A stretch of DNA of 64,000 bases from Akkermansia sp. (GTDB lineage: Bacteria > Verrucomicrobiota > Verrucomicrobiia > Verrucomicrobiales > Akkermansiaceae). This document shows positions 47,643-57,175 of the stretch, in pieces (within the stretch, counting starts at the first letter, position 1; each line of letters starts with the position of its first letter). The stretch lies in the NCBI GenBank assembly GCA_030525455.1, contig JAUNER010000006.1, forward strand, positions 1-64,000. The letters run 5' to 3'. Position numbers and translations under genes: made by a program. A model generated the notes under the pieces. It did not search any database, was not told where the DNA came from, and saw nothing but the letters and a program-made list of their open reading frames with translations.

Positions 47643-49541
47643 ATGCCAACAATTCAAGTAATGTCAGCTACTCTCGCCAGCCAAGTGGCGGCAGGTGAGG
47701 TGGTAGAACGTCCGGCTTCTGTTGTCAAAGAATTAGTGGAAAATAGCCTGGATGCCGGTGCAAAAACTATTCGTATAGAAATCCGTAGAGGTGGTGTAGG
47801 GCTTATAAAAGTCGTCGATGACGGCTGTGGTATGTCTAGAGAAGACTTAGAGCTTTGTACCCAGCGCCATGCTACTAGCAAATTATCATCTATCAATGAT
47901 TTATTTGAAATAACGCATCTCGGCTTTAGAGGTGAAGCTATTCCAAGTATTGCTAGTGTTTCTAAATTTCGCATCAGTTCTCGCCAAACAAATAGCTTAG
48001 ATGGGTGGGAATTATTGGTTGAGGGGGGACAAGAACATCCGGTACGTAGCTCAGGTATTTCCCCCGGGACCAGTATCGAGGTATCTGAACTGTTTTATAA
48101 TACTCCGGCACGTAGAAAATTCCTAAAAAGTCCGGAAACGGAAGCATCCCACATCGAACACCAAATCCGCCTGCATGCCTTGGCATTCCCTCAAGTGCGA
48201 TTCATTTATCGCCGTGACGACCAACAAATCTTTGATTTACCAGGCACAACAGATTTACGAGTAAGAATTTCTGCTCTGACAGATGTTTCTACAACCGATG
48301 CCCTTATCCCTATCGAACCAACCATAGGGCCAGGTATTACTGTTCAGGGTTTTTTACTGCCTGTAACCGAGGCCAGACGCTCCAAAAAAGCTCAATTCAT
48401 ATTTTTGAATAATCGTCCGGTAGAGGACCAACTTATTACTCGCTCAATTCGCGATGGCTATGGTGGGTTCCCGACCGGATTTCATCCGGCTCTTTATTTA
48501 TACTTGGATGTAGAACCTGCTCTCGTTGACGTCAATGTACACCCGGCAAAAAAAGAAGTAAGATTCAGACGCCCGGTAGACATCGTCAATACAATAGTCG
48601 ATGCCATAGCCAACACCTTACAAAATAAAACTCGGCAAATTGATTCGTCTCAACCTGCTCCACTTCATCTTCCTCCGCAGGAGGCAGACCATTCTATTGA
48701 CGTTGTTCCGGAGCCATCTGTTCAGCCCCCGTCTGTATCAAATACCACCGAAGGTCCTAGACCTATTGTTTTCCCATCTTCGGTGACAAAAAAACAAAAT
48801 TCCCCAGCTCCATCAGAAAAACCTTTCGTTCTTAAACCTATCACCATCAAACAAGTTCCTGCCACGCAAACGCATCTCCCTCTTGGGAAAAGTGAATTTG
48901 CCGCAGGCTCTGCCATTCACTCATCCAGTGTCCCCCCTTCAACCAACATTGATTCAAATACTCAGAAGCTTGATGGATTTCACTTCCTAGCCATGTTGCC
49001 TCCCTATGCTCTCTTTGAGGCTAAAGAAGGTCTCGTTCTTATGTCTCTTCAAGCCGCAAGAGAGCGAATTATTTTCGAGCAACTTAGGAATCACAAACAT
49101 ACACCCATTCCCTCTCAGCAACTTCTCGACCCTATTGTTGTTGATTTAGACCCTCGTGATTTCGATATAATCCTTAAATTCTCAGAGCACTTTGACCAAG
49201 CCGGTATGACCATCACCCCATTTGGTCAGAATACCATTCGACTGGAATCCATACCGGCTATGCTTGATTTATCAAATACAAAGACATTTTTGATGGATTT
49301 GATTGATAAATTTACACATTCCGAATACAGTAGAGCTGCTAAGACTCTAGCCTATGATGAATTTATCAAGGTCATTGCCAAAAATTCTGCTCAAAAAGAA
49401 AACACTTCCTCTCTACAGCCTGTACCTATCCTCAAAGATTTACTTCTCTGCGAAGTCCCTTACTGCACACCATCCGGCAAGCCGACTCTTATTAATTACT
49501 CATTTTCAGAAATTAAAAGAAAATTCGGAGCATCTAACTAA
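47643..49541 (+). CDS. mutL: DNA mismatch repair protein MutL, endonuclease motifs degenerate
   Basis: A 632-aa mismatch-repair coordinator. The N-terminal ATPase (about 1-330) is intact: VVKELVENSLDAG, VVDDGCGMS, GFRGEAIPSIA and the conserved linker to the transducer domain. A Pro/Ser-rich linker (about 335-430) leads to the dimerisation domain. There the DQHAxxExxxxE motif of MutL endonucleases reads SLQAARERIIFE (468-479), and CPHGRP reads CTPSGKP (608-614), so the metal-binding His and Asp are missing. A nicking role is doubtful. Start at ATG 47643; the longer frame begins inside thiS. Confidence 0.95.
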   Translation: MPTIQVMSATLASQVAAGEVVERPASVVKELVENSLDAGAKTIRIEIRRGGVGLIKVVDDGCGMSREDLELCTQRHATSKLSSINDLFEITHLGFRGEAIPSIASVSKFRISSRQTNSLDGWELLVEGGQEHPVRSSGISPGTSIEVSELFYNTPARRKFLKSPETEASHIEHQIRLHALAFPQVRFIYRRDDQQIFDLPGTTDLRVRISALTDVSTTDALIPIEPTIGPGITVQGFLLPVTEARRSKKAQFIFLNNRPVEDQLITRSIRDGYGGFPTGFHPALYLYLDVEPALVDVNVHPAKKEVRFRRPVDIVNTIVDAIANTLQNKTRQIDSSQPAPLHLPPQEADHSIDVVPEPSVQPPSVSNTTEGPRPIVFPSSVTKKQNSPAPSEKPFVLKPITIKQVPATQTHLPLGKSEFAAGSAIHSSSVPPSTNIDSNTQKLDGFHFLAMLPPYALFEAKEGLVLMSLQAARERIIFEQLRNHKHTPIPSQQLLDPIVVDLDPRDFDIILKFSEHFDQAGMTITPFGQNTIRLESIPAMLDLSNTKTFLMDLIDKFTHSEYSRAAKTLAYDEFIKVIAKNSAQKENTSSLQPVPILKDLLLCEVPYCTPSGKPTLINYSFSEIKRKFGASN

Positions 49542-49669
49542 TTCTTTTATTTAATTCCTATTAGCCCCCCCATACTCCCCTTTCTTCTTTACTCTGAAAA
49601 AAACATACCTATACCTATCGTCTGTTTTAAAAACTTTCAAATTTCCTAACCACCCTTTTCGGTTTTAGG

Positions 49670-49699
49670 TTGACAAGCAAAGGGAGATTTTGCCATAAT
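49670..49699 (+). promoter_or_regulatory. fuc operon promoter
   Basis: TTGACA (49670-49675), 18 nt, CATAAT (49694-49699). The predicted +1 near 49706 leaves about 6 nt before fucP's ATG (49712). No obvious operator dyad was seen around it. Confidence 0.75.
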
Positions 49700-49711
49700 G
49701 ATAGTGGTTTT

Positions 49712-51055
49712 ATGGCAACATCTAATTCAACTAACGAGACGGTGGTCCCAAAGGAATACAAGACTATTTTTTATTTATTGGTTTCCTGTTTTGCTTTATG
49801 GGGCTTGGTAAACGCCATGGCGGAAGTTCTGGTAAAAGCTTTTGAAAGTGTCTTCCCCCAACTTGGCCAGATGGGCACAGTGATGACAGTTACCTCTCAC
49901 TATGGAGCCTATGCAGTATTAGCCATTCCGGCAGCCATGATTATCAAGAAATACTCCTACAAGGCAGGTGTTCTGCTCGGTTTAGGGGTATTCTTTTTTG
50001 GGGTGTTAGGCTATGTACCTGCGGCATTATTCCATAGTTATGAAATTTGCTTATGCTCAATTTTCATCTATGCATCTGGTTGTTCAATATTAGAAACCAC
50101 CTGTAACCCATTCGTCCTTGCCATGGGGCCACAGGAAACTGCTGTGCGTCGACTCAATTTCGCTCAGCAATTCAACCCTGTTGGCTGCTTAATTGGTCTT
50201 TGTGTGGCAAAATATGCTATTTTTGCCAACATGACCCAAGTAGAAAAAGGACAAACTCTCACAGAAGCTCAACTTAGCGACAACCTCGTTTGGCTTGTTA
50301 CTCCTTATGTTGTGCTGGCCGCAGTAGTGCTTTGCTTGTGGCTTGTATTTAAGGCAAAACAAATCCCCCGCATTTCAGAATCCGGCTCAAGTGCAGATGA
50401 AGAACACAGTTTTGGTGTTTCCCTTAAAAATCTACTCAACATTCCTCGATACTACTGCGGGGTTATTACCCAGTTCTTTTACGTTGGTCTTCAAACAATT
50501 ACTTGGGTATATGTATTACTCTATGCAGGTAAAGACAAAACAGGGGAATCCTATATTTCAGGCTTAGGTTACTCTGACGAAACGGCCATGTATTTCTACA
50601 TATCATCCATGGTTTGCTTTATTGTTTTCCGCTTTATTTGTACAGCCCTTATGAAGAAATTCATCCCTGCAAACATGATGAGCGTATTTGCAGTAATTGG
50701 CGTATTACTCTGCTTAGGTGCTGTTTATCTTCCCGGCATTCAAGGACTTCTTTGTGTAGTAGGTATTTCTGCTACTCTCTCACTCATGTTCCCAACCATC
50801 TATGGCATCGCTCTGCGTGACTTAGGTCCCGATTCCAAACTTGGTGCGGCCGGGCTTGTGATGTCCATTCTTGGTGGTGCCGCTGTTCCTCCGATTTTTG
50901 CACAATGCCTAGAATCAGGTTGCTTGACTGACCTTGTATTCGGTTTATACAGCGGTCAAGAAGCCGCTCTTCGCTCATGCTATTTCATCAACATTCTTTG
51001 CTTGGCTATCGTTTTAGCTTACGGGCTATTCTTTAGGAAATCCCACACTAAATAA
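49712..51055 (+). CDS. fucP: L-fucose:H+ symporter, major facilitator superfamily
   Basis: A 447-aa inner-membrane transporter with about 12 predicted helices. It resembles E. coli FucP, with FALWGLVNAMAEVLVKAFESVFP near the N-terminus (the E. coli FSLWGVANNLNDPLI region) and the early cytoplasmic loop. It is the first gene of fucP-I-K-A, all plus strand with 24-53 bp gaps. The frame could begin at a TTG at 49670, but that TTG is the -35 box, so ATG 49712 is chosen. Confidence 0.93.
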   Translation: MATSNSTNETVVPKEYKTIFYLLVSCFALWGLVNAMAEVLVKAFESVFPQLGQMGTVMTVTSHYGAYAVLAIPAAMIIKKYSYKAGVLLGLGVFFFGVLGYVPAALFHSYEICLCSIFIYASGCSILETTCNPFVLAMGPQETAVRRLNFAQQFNPVGCLIGLCVAKYAIFANMTQVEKGQTLTEAQLSDNLVWLVTPYVVLAAVVLCLWLVFKAKQIPRISESGSSADEEHSFGVSLKNLLNIPRYYCGVITQFFYVGLQTITWVYVLLYAGKDKTGESYISGLGYSDETAMYFYISSMVCFIVFRFICTALMKKFIPANMMSVFAVIGVLLCLGAVYLPGIQGLLCVVGISATLSLMFPTIYGIALRDLGPDSKLGAAGLVMSILGGAAVPPIFAQCLESGCLTDLVFGLYSGQEAALRSCYFINILCLAIVLAYGLFFRKSHTK

Positions 51056-51091
51056 TTCAGACATCTTCTAACATAACAAAACATACGTAAC

Positions 51092-52873
51092 ATGAAGTAC
51101 GACACATTACCAACCATCGGCATTCGTCCAACGATTGACGGTCGTCGTTTAGGCGTTCGTGAATCATTGGAAGACCAAACCATGAATATGGCAAAGGCCG
51201 CCGCAGCCCTCATCGAGGCAAATGTGACACACGCCAACGGGCAACCCGTAAAGTGTGTTATCGCAGATACCACCATTGGTGGTCCTGCAGAAGCAGCCGC
51301 TTGTAACCAAAAATTCGAGGAAAACAATGTAGGTTGCTCACTTATTGTTACTCCTTGCTGGTGCTACATTACCGAAACATTTGAAACCGATGCCACTACC
51401 CCCAAAGCAATCTGGGGCTTTAATGGCACAGAACGCCCCGGGGCTGTTTATTTAGCAGCGGCTCTTGCCGGGTATGCTCAAAAAGGTGTTCCGGCATTCT
51501 CTATCTATGGTCATGATGTACAGGATGCTGACGATACTTCCATTCCGGATGACGTTGCAGAAAAAATTCTTCGCTTTGCTCGTGCTGGCTTGACCGTTGC
51601 TACCTTACGCGGCAAGGGGTATCTTTCTATCGGTGGTTGCTCCATGGGTATCGCCGGTTCCATCCTTGACCACTCATTCTGGGAAAGCTATTTAGGTATG
51701 CGTGTTCAGCCGGTTGACATGACTGAAGTCCGCCGTCGTATGGAACTTGGCATTTACGATAAAGCTGAATTTGACCTTGCCATGGAATGGGCTGCCAAAT
51801 ACGTCAAGATTGGTCCTGACCGTAACCGCCCGGATTTGGTTCTTTCTCCGGAAGAAAAAGAACGCACTCTTCGTGAAAGCATTCTCATGACCATTATCTT
51901 CCGTGATATGATGCACGGGAATCCTCATTTAAAAACCATCGACCGCGAAGAAGAAGGCCTAGGCTTCAACGCCATTTGTGGTGGATTCCAAGGTCAACGC
52001 CACTGGACTGACTTCTATCCAAATGGTGACATGGCTGAATCTATCCTCAATAGTACATTTGACTGGAATGGTCCTCGCGAAGCAATCCCATTTGCTACAG
52101 AAAACGATGCTCTTAATGGCGTTTGTATGCTCTTGCTTCACCAGTTGACAGGTCGTGCTGCTTGCTTCTCTGACATCCGCACCTACTGGTCCCCTGCCGC
52201 TGTAAAGCGTGTAACAGGTTACACCATGGAAGGTCTTGCCAAAGACGGCATCATGCACCTTATCAACTCCGGGTCGACCGCATTAGATGGTAATATGCAT
52301 TCTACCGCACCCGACGGCACACCAATCATGAAAAAGACTGGTGAAACCACTCAGGCAGACATCGAAGCTATGATGGCCGCTTCTGAATGGTGCCCTGCAA
52401 ACCGCGAATACTTCCGTGGAGGTGGCTACAGCTTACACTTTGTATCTAAGGGCAATGTACCTGTCACGATGATTCGCATGAACCTTGTAAAGGGACAAGG
52501 TCCTGTTCTTGTTGTCGTCGAAGGCTGGACTTGCGACTTACCACAAGATGTAAACGATAAGCTCGACCAACGTACCGACCCGGGTTGGCCAACCACATGG
52601 TTTGCTCCTCGCTTAACAGGTAAAGGTGGCTTCAAGGATGTTTACACCGTCATGGCAAACATGGGGGCTAACCATGGTGCTTGGACCTATGGTCACATTG
52701 GTGCAGATATTCTTACCTTAGCTTCTATGCTTCGTATTCCGGTATACGCACACAACGTGCCGGAAGATAAGGTATACCGTCCTGCCGCATGGGATCTCTT
52801 TGGCACAGCTGATCCGGAAGGTGCAGACTTCCGTGCTTGTGCAAACTTCGGTCCTATTTACGGCAAATACTAA
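51092..52873 (+). CDS. fucI: L-fucose isomerase
   Basis: Converts L-fucose to L-fuculose. The 593 aa match the hexameric family: [19 protein letters not shown] at the start (split), [36 protein letters not shown] and [13 protein letters not shown]. The metal-binding Glu and Asp and the active-site His are expected in the central and C-terminal parts (EMFxxD-type segments present in [17 protein letters not shown] region only partly seen). Second gene of the fuc operon. Confidence 0.96.
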   Translation: MKYDTLPTIGIRPTIDGRRLGVRESLEDQTMNMAKAAAALIEANVTHANGQPVKCVIADTTIGGPAEAAACNQKFEENNVGCSLIVTPCWCYITETFETDATTPKAIWGFNGTERPGAVYLAAALAGYAQKGVPAFSIYGHDVQDADDTSIPDDVAEKILRFARAGLTVATLRGKGYLSIGGCSMGIAGSILDHSFWESYLGMRVQPVDMTEVRRRMELGIYDKAEFDLAMEWAAKYVKIGPDRNRPDLVLSPEEKERTLRESILMTIIFRDMMHGNPHLKTIDREEEGLGFNAICGGFQGQRHWTDFYPNGDMAESILNSTFDWNGPREAIPFATENDALNGVCMLLLHQLTGRAACFSDIRTYWSPAAVKRVTGYTMEGLAKDGIMHLINSGSTALDGNMHSTAPDGTPIMKKTGETTQADIEAMMAASEWCPANREYFRGGGYSLHFVSKGNVPVTMIRMNLVKGQGPVLVVVEGWTCDLPQDVNDKLDQRTDPGWPTTWFAPRLTGKGGFKDVYTVMANMGANHGAWTYGHIGADILTLASMLRIPVYAHNVPEDKVYRPAAWDLFGTADPEGADFRACANFGPIYGKY

Positions 52874-52887
52874 TTCTTAACCCACAT

Positions 52888-52916
52888 CGGCTACTGAGGA
52901 TTTCCCTCAGTAGCCG
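52888..52916 (+). promoter_or_regulatory. intra-operon hairpin between fucI and fucK
   Basis: A perfect 12-bp inverted repeat, CGGCTACTGAGG and CCTCAGTAGCCG, with a 5-nt loop. It ends 11 nt before the fucK ATG. No T-run follows, so it is not a plain terminator. It may stabilise the upstream message or attenuate fucK. Confidence 0.7.
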
Positions 52917-52927
52917 GATTTACCAAT

Positions 52928-54355
52928 ATGCCACTTACTCTCTGCTTAGACTGCGGTGCTACAAATGTAAGAGCTATCCTCGTCAATCACGAAGGGAAGC
53001 TTATCGCAAAATCAAGTCAGCCAAACTCTACTGACCCCGGCACAGAAAACCCGGATTTTCACGTATGGAATGCCGACCGCATTCTGTCTCAACTTATTGA
53101 TTGTTCAAAAGAAATTCTGCCACAAGTTGATGTATCAGACATTAAAGCTGTTACCATTACGACCTTTGGTGTAGATGGTGCATTGGTAGATGCTCAGGGC
53201 GAACTTCTCTATCCGGTTATTTCCTGGAAATGTCCCCGTACAGCAGCAATAATGCGCCATATTGATAAATACATCAGCCAAGATGAATTGAACAAAATTT
53301 CCGGTGTTGGGGCTTTTGCTTTTAACACGATTTACAAGCTTGTTTGGCTTAAAGAAAATCGTCCGGAATTACTAAAAAAAGCCCATGCTTGGTTATTTAT
53401 TTCTAATATCTTAGCTCATCGTTTAACCGGAGTAATGGCCACAGACCGAACCATGGCCGGCACTTCTCAACTTACAGATGTTAAGTCTGGTGAGTTTTCT
53501 GATGTCATTTTAGGGAAATTGGGTATTAATAAGTCTCTGTTCCCTCAAATGGTCAATGCCGGGGAAGTCATTGGTTCTATATCCGAAAAAGCCGCTGATG
53601 CCTTTGGTGTGCCTCAACTAGCCGGGGTTCCGGTCGTTTCTGCTGGTCACGATACTCAGTTTGCTATCTTTGGTTCAGGTGCAGCGAAAGATAACCCCGT
53701 TCTTTCTTCCGGTACATGGGAAATTCTCATGGTTCGTTCTTCTCAGGCAAATTTATCCACTGATGATTATGCCGATGGTGCTACCGCAGAATACGATGCT
53801 CAAGAAAACTTGCTTAATCCAGGCTTACAATGGGTGGGCTCTGGTATTATCGAATGGGTCAAAGCAACTTGCTACCAAGGCGAAAACTATGATACCATGG
53901 ATGCCGAGGCTGCTCAAATCCCACCTGGTTGCGAGGGGGTAAGCATGGTTCCGGATTTCTTAGCGTCTGGTGAGACTACTGGCTCCATCAATGGATTAGT
54001 CCTTGGTAGAAAACGTGGGCACATCTATCGTGCCGCTATGGAAGCCCTCTCTCTTCGTCTAAAATCACGCCTGCTCCGCTTGGAATCTGTGGGCGGATTC
54101 AAGAGCGAATGCTTAATTTTGGTAGGTGGCGGTGCTAAAAATAAAATTTGGAACCAAATGCGTGCTGACATCCTTCATCTCCCGGTGAAAGTCTCTGAGG
54201 TCGCTGAAAGTACAGTTTTAGGGGCATCTATGTTTGCTTTTGCTGGTGCCGGTGTCTACCCATCACCTGAAGCCGCTAGAGATAGTTTTGGTATCACCTA
54301 TCAAACATACCATCCCGGTTCTCAAGAAGAAGCCTACAATTCTCTTTTTAATTAA
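52928..54355 (+). CDS. fucK: L-fuculokinase, FGGY family
   Basis: Phosphorylates L-fuculose to L-fuculose-1-phosphate. The 475 aa open with the sugar-kinase signature LTLCLDCGATNVRAILV (phosphate 1) and have AVTITTFGVDGALVDAQG, SAGHDTQFAIFGSGA (the catalytic Asp region) and ILVGGGAKNKIWNQMRAD (adenosine part). The family also holds rhamnulokinase, which has similar text; the fucI and fucA neighbours decide fucK. The hairpin in front of its ATG is unusual. Confidence 0.93.
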   Translation: MPLTLCLDCGATNVRAILVNHEGKLIAKSSQPNSTDPGTENPDFHVWNADRILSQLIDCSKEILPQVDVSDIKAVTITTFGVDGALVDAQGELLYPVISWKCPRTAAIMRHIDKYISQDELNKISGVGAFAFNTIYKLVWLKENRPELLKKAHAWLFISNILAHRLTGVMATDRTMAGTSQLTDVKSGEFSDVILGKLGINKSLFPQMVNAGEVIGSISEKAADAFGVPQLAGVPVVSAGHDTQFAIFGSGAAKDNPVLSSGTWEILMVRSSQANLSTDDYADGATAEYDAQENLLNPGLQWVGSGIIEWVKATCYQGENYDTMDAEAAQIPPGCEGVSMVPDFLASGETTGSINGLVLGRKRGHIYRAAMEALSLRLKSRLLRLESVGGFKSECLILVGGGAKNKIWNQMRADILHLPVKVSEVAESTVLGASMFAFAGAGVYPSPEAARDSFGITYQTYHPGSQEEAYNSLFN

Positions 54356-54380
54356 CAACATACATAACACATACAATATC

Positions 54381-55196
54381 ATGTCTGAAGATTGGTCTAT
54401 TAACCCACCTCTACCGGATCTTATTTTCCCTTGGGAAAAGTATAATCCGGTAACTCCTGAAGAAGTAAACGAATTTTTTAATTCTCCGGAAGTAACAGTT
54501 ATTAAAGAACGAATGGTTGACATGGGGCGTCGTCTCTGGAACCGTGAATATGTAGACGGCAATGGTGGCAACATTTCTGTTCGTGTTGCACAAAACCTCG
54601 TCCTTTGCTCCCCTACTCTCTGCTCAAAAGGCTTTATGAAAGTCGAGGACATTTGCATGGTTGATATGGAAGGTCGCCAAAAAGCCGGTATCCGTCCATC
54701 AACAAGCGAGGTTAAAACTCACATTGCAATGATGAAGTCCGTGGGGGTGAATTCTTGCATTCACGCTCACCCACCGCACTGTAATGCTTTCTTGTTTGCT
54801 GGACAGGTTCCGCCATCCGGCATTAATCCTGAAGCAGACATTTTCCTGGGTCAAATTCCGCTTGCTCCATACGGTACTCCCGGTTCCCCAGAGACAGCAA
54901 AGGCTGTAGCCGAAGCCGCTAAACAGTCTACTGTTGTATTTATGGAAAACCATGGTGTTATCAGTGGTGCTCGCCACGTTGAAGAAGCCGAATGGTTCAT
55001 GGAAAATGCTGATGCCTACTGCAGAATGGTTCTGATGGCAGGTTTGCATAAAGCTCCATTAAATCAAGTTGGTCCTGAAGGTGTTGCAGACTTCTTGTCT
55101 ATCCGCCAGGCTATCGGTTACTCCGTTCCAGAAAACCAACCTCTTTATAATACAGAAACATTTGCCGGTTACCAACTCGGTAAGTCTGGTAAATAA
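54381..55196 (+). CDS. fucA: L-fuculose-phosphate aldolase, class II
   Basis: Splits L-fuculose-1-phosphate to DHAP and L-lactaldehyde. The 271-aa class II/AraD-type fold has GGNISVRVAQNLVLCSPTLCS (split), the catalytic Glu in PSTSEVKTH (E110), and zinc ligands H128 and H130 in CIHAHPPH and H191 in FMENHGV. An N-terminal extension of about 40 residues precedes the domain, longer than in E. coli FucA (215 aa). ATG 54381 is chosen over a longer frame inside fucK. Last gene before a terminator. Confidence 0.93.
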   Translation: MSEDWSINPPLPDLIFPWEKYNPVTPEEVNEFFNSPEVTVIKERMVDMGRRLWNREYVDGNGGNISVRVAQNLVLCSPTLCSKGFMKVEDICMVDMEGRQKAGIRPSTSEVKTHIAMMKSVGVNSCIHAHPPHCNAFLFAGQVPPSGINPEADIFLGQIPLAPYGTPGSPETAKAVAEAAKQSTVVFMENHGVISGARHVEEAEWFMENADAYCRMVLMAGLHKAPLNQVGPEGVADFLSIRQAIGYSVPENQPLYNTETFAGYQLGKSGK

Positions 55197-55211
55197 AACC
55201 TCTCTGTCTTC

Positions 55212-55249
55212 TTTGAAAAAAGGGAGCATCTCGTCTCCCTTTTTTCAAA
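55212..55249 (+). terminator. fuc operon terminator
   Basis: A perfect inverted repeat: TTTGAAAAAAGGGAG (55212-55226), 8-nt loop, CTCCCTTTTTTCAAA (55235-55249). It has a T-run on the plus strand. It closes fucA. Confidence 0.85.
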
Positions 55250-55325
55250 ATTGAATTTTTCTCTCATTATTTGAGAATTTTCCACTTCTCCGGTGTATTA
55301 GTATATAAAGAAATCAAAATTTGTG

Positions 55326-56213
55326 ATGAGTATTAAAAATTTCTTTATATCATTTAGTTGTGTTTGTGTAGCTTTATTCTCTCTTTCCCATACAATGGCA
55401 CAGTCACCGGACGAACTACTAAAGCGGCAGTGTCGCTCAGTTCATGGTCATTTTCTACAGCTTCCCAAACCGGCATCTGCTCTATACAATGTCGTTATTC
55501 CGTTAAAATCGGCTCCCGGTACATATTTTTGTGCAATGAATTTCGATGATGGCTACATCGGATTTCAAGAATTAGCCAATGGCAAAAAGGTTATTATCTT
55601 TTCCATTTGGGATCCCATTCCTCATGGTGATAATCCCCATGATGTGCCGGAAAACGAAAGAACTCAACTTGTTGAGCTCGGTAAAAATGCTAGGACAAGT
55701 CGCTTCGGTGGTGAAGGTACAGGTGGTCAAAGTTTTATCGACTATGATTGGAAATTAGGTGAAAAAATGCAGTTTTTTGTATGCCTAAAAAAGAAAGGTA
55801 ATTTCAAGACAATCGCCGGATATTTCTATAACAATCATACAAAATCTTTTGAACTTATCTCTAAATGGCGAACCCACTCATCGCAAAAAGAATTATCTTT
55901 CGCTGTCGGCTTTATTGAAGATTTCCGCCGTAATTACAAGTCTACTCAATTCGAGCGTACAGCTCTATTCGGGCCATGTTTTGCTTTTAAGGATGGCAAG
56001 TGGTCTTATAATACAGAAGTTGGGTTCACAGGCGATTCAACTCCATCCCCTCACGTCAAAGCAGAGATTCAGCCCAATGGCAGTTTACTGATGCAAACCG
56101 GGGGTAAAACCGAAATTTCAGATTTCAAACTTTTTTCTTCAAGTCAACTACCAATGAACATTTCACCGGTAGTTCCGTCTAATGAATTAAATAACCTCAT
56201 CAATAAATTATAA
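55326..56213 (+). CDS. Secreted DUF3472-domain protein
   Basis: A 295-aa protein with a signal peptide (about 1-24, FFISFSCVCVALFSLSHTMAQ). The family text is clear: GTYFCAMNFDDGYIGFQEL, KKVIIFSIWDPIP, SRFGGEGTGGQS and YDWKLGEKMQFFVC, as in DUF3472 proteins, which are carbohydrate-associated in gut and marine bacteria but have no firmly assigned reaction. Its place 130 bp after fucA suggests a glycan-related role. Start at ATG 55326, one codon after a GTG. Confidence 0.85.
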   Translation: MSIKNFFISFSCVCVALFSLSHTMAQSPDELLKRQCRSVHGHFLQLPKPASALYNVVIPLKSAPGTYFCAMNFDDGYIGFQELANGKKVIIFSIWDPIPHGDNPHDVPENERTQLVELGKNARTSRFGGEGTGGQSFIDYDWKLGEKMQFFVCLKKKGNFKTIAGYFYNNHTKSFELISKWRTHSSQKELSFAVGFIEDFRRNYKSTQFERTALFGPCFAFKDGKWSYNTEVGFTGDSTPSPHVKAEIQPNGSLLMQTGGKTEISDFKLFSSSQLPMNISPVVPSNELNNLINKL

Positions 56214-56222
56214 GTTTTCATC

Positions 56223-56372
56223 ATGTCTACCGCAGGTTGGATTACAATGTTGGTTTCTATCATCGGTGTCGTCATCGCCACTGTTTGGGCGTACTATAAA
56301 GTTCTTTCTACACCAGAGGAAACAGAGCACCTTTCTAGTCCTAATCCACCCATGCCTGATGAGGAAAATTAA
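56223..56372 (+). CDS. Single-span micro-membrane protein (49 aa)
   Basis: A short ATG frame, 9 bp after the DUF3472 gene. The translation MSTAGWITMLVSIIGVVIAT gives a clean membrane helix (about 6-26), followed by an acidic, Pro-rich tail ending in PDEEN. Size and layout fit small accessory subunits of transporters or oxidases. I recognise no specific family. It precedes tRNA-Arg, which runs on the other strand. Confidence 0.6.
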   Translation: MSTAGWITMLVSIIGVVIATVWAYYKVLSTPEETEHLSSPNPPMPDEEN

Positions 56373-56402
56373 TTCTCTAACCTTTTCACCCGTTAAAAAA
56401 AA

Positions 56403-56479
56403 TGGCGTCCCCGGTGAGAATCGAACTCGCATTTGCCCTTTAGGAGAGGGCCGTTCTATCCGTTGAACTACGGGGACGC
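56403..56479 (-). tRNA. tRNA-Arg (CCT)
   Basis: A cloverleaf on the minus strand. The acceptor GCGTCCC pairs with GGGACGC. The anticodon arm GCCCT-CTCCTAA-AGGGC shows CCT, which reads AGG. T loop TTCGATT. CCA is encoded, and eight T follow it directly. Confidence 0.95.
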
Positions 56480-56497
56480 TTCAAAACCAAGGGCAGA

Positions 56498-56527
56498 ATA
56501 ATAGGTTTGCCCATGCTTCTCAAGCAA
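56498..56527 (-). promoter_or_regulatory. tRNA-Arg promoter
   Basis: On the minus strand TTGCTT, 18 nt, TATTAT, about 19 nt before the tRNA. Confidence 0.6.
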
Positions 56528-56601
56528 AAAGCCTGACACCACTTATGCCTTATCTAAATCGCATAACGACAAAGACACACAACCTCTACTACCTATAGTA
56601 G

Positions 56602-57102
56602 CTAGTGCGTTTTGCTATATCGCTTTTTAAGCATTTCAAAAACATTAGCTGGCACATAGCGACTTACTTGAGATTCCCACCCCTCAGGACCAATTAAACC
56701 TTTGACCATACTCGAAGACAATTCTGCAGATTCACGCGGTGGCATCAGAAAAACCGTACAAATTTGAGGTGCCATATCTGCATTTATGTGTCGCATTACT
56801 CGTTCATATTCATAGTCCTGAGTACTTCTAATGCCACGTAGCATAAATGAGACTTCATGTTCACGGGCAAAATCTACCAAAAAGCGATTTTGAAATGCAG
56901 CGATTCGGACTTCGGGCATATCAGACAAAGCAACTCGTAGCATTTCTATTCGCTCATCATGAGAAAAAGTATAGTGTTTATCCGGGTTATCCCCCAGAGC
57001 AACAATAAGTTCATCAAACATCTTTGCCCCTTGTCTAATCATCCACAAATGACCATTTGTCAGTGGGTCGAAACTGCCGGCATATACAGCTATTCTCTTC
57101 AT
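56602..57102 (-). CDS. coaD: Phosphopantetheine adenylyltransferase
   Basis: Adds AMP to 4'-phosphopantetheine in coenzyme A synthesis. The 166-aa HxGH-family enzyme has [15 protein letters not shown] (T15-H18 motif), the basic loop [19 protein letters not shown] (split) and [13 protein letters not shown] near the end. Normal length. It lies 73 bp after lpd on the minus strand, across a hairpin that lacks a T-run. Confidence 0.96.
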   Translation of the reverse strand: MKRIAVYAGSFDPLTNGHLWMIRQGAKMFDELIVALGDNPDKHYTFSHDERIEMLRVALSDMPEVRIAAFQNRFLVDFAREHEVSFMLRGIRSTQDYEYERVMRHINADMAPQICTVFLMPPRESAELSSSMVKGLIGPEGWESQVSRYVPANVFEMLKKRYSKTH

Positions 57103-57131
57103 AAATTTTAGATACCTGTTCTTATTCGCTC

Positions 57132-57164
57132 TAGTCGATTATCCCATAACGAAATAATCGACTA
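57132..57164 (-). promoter_or_regulatory. hairpin between lpd and coaD
   Basis: A perfect 11-bp inverted repeat, TAGTCGATTAT and ATAATCGACTA, with an 11-nt loop. No T-run in either direction. It may be an operator or a processing site. Confidence 0.55.
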
Positions 57165-57175
57165 TTAAGAATCAA

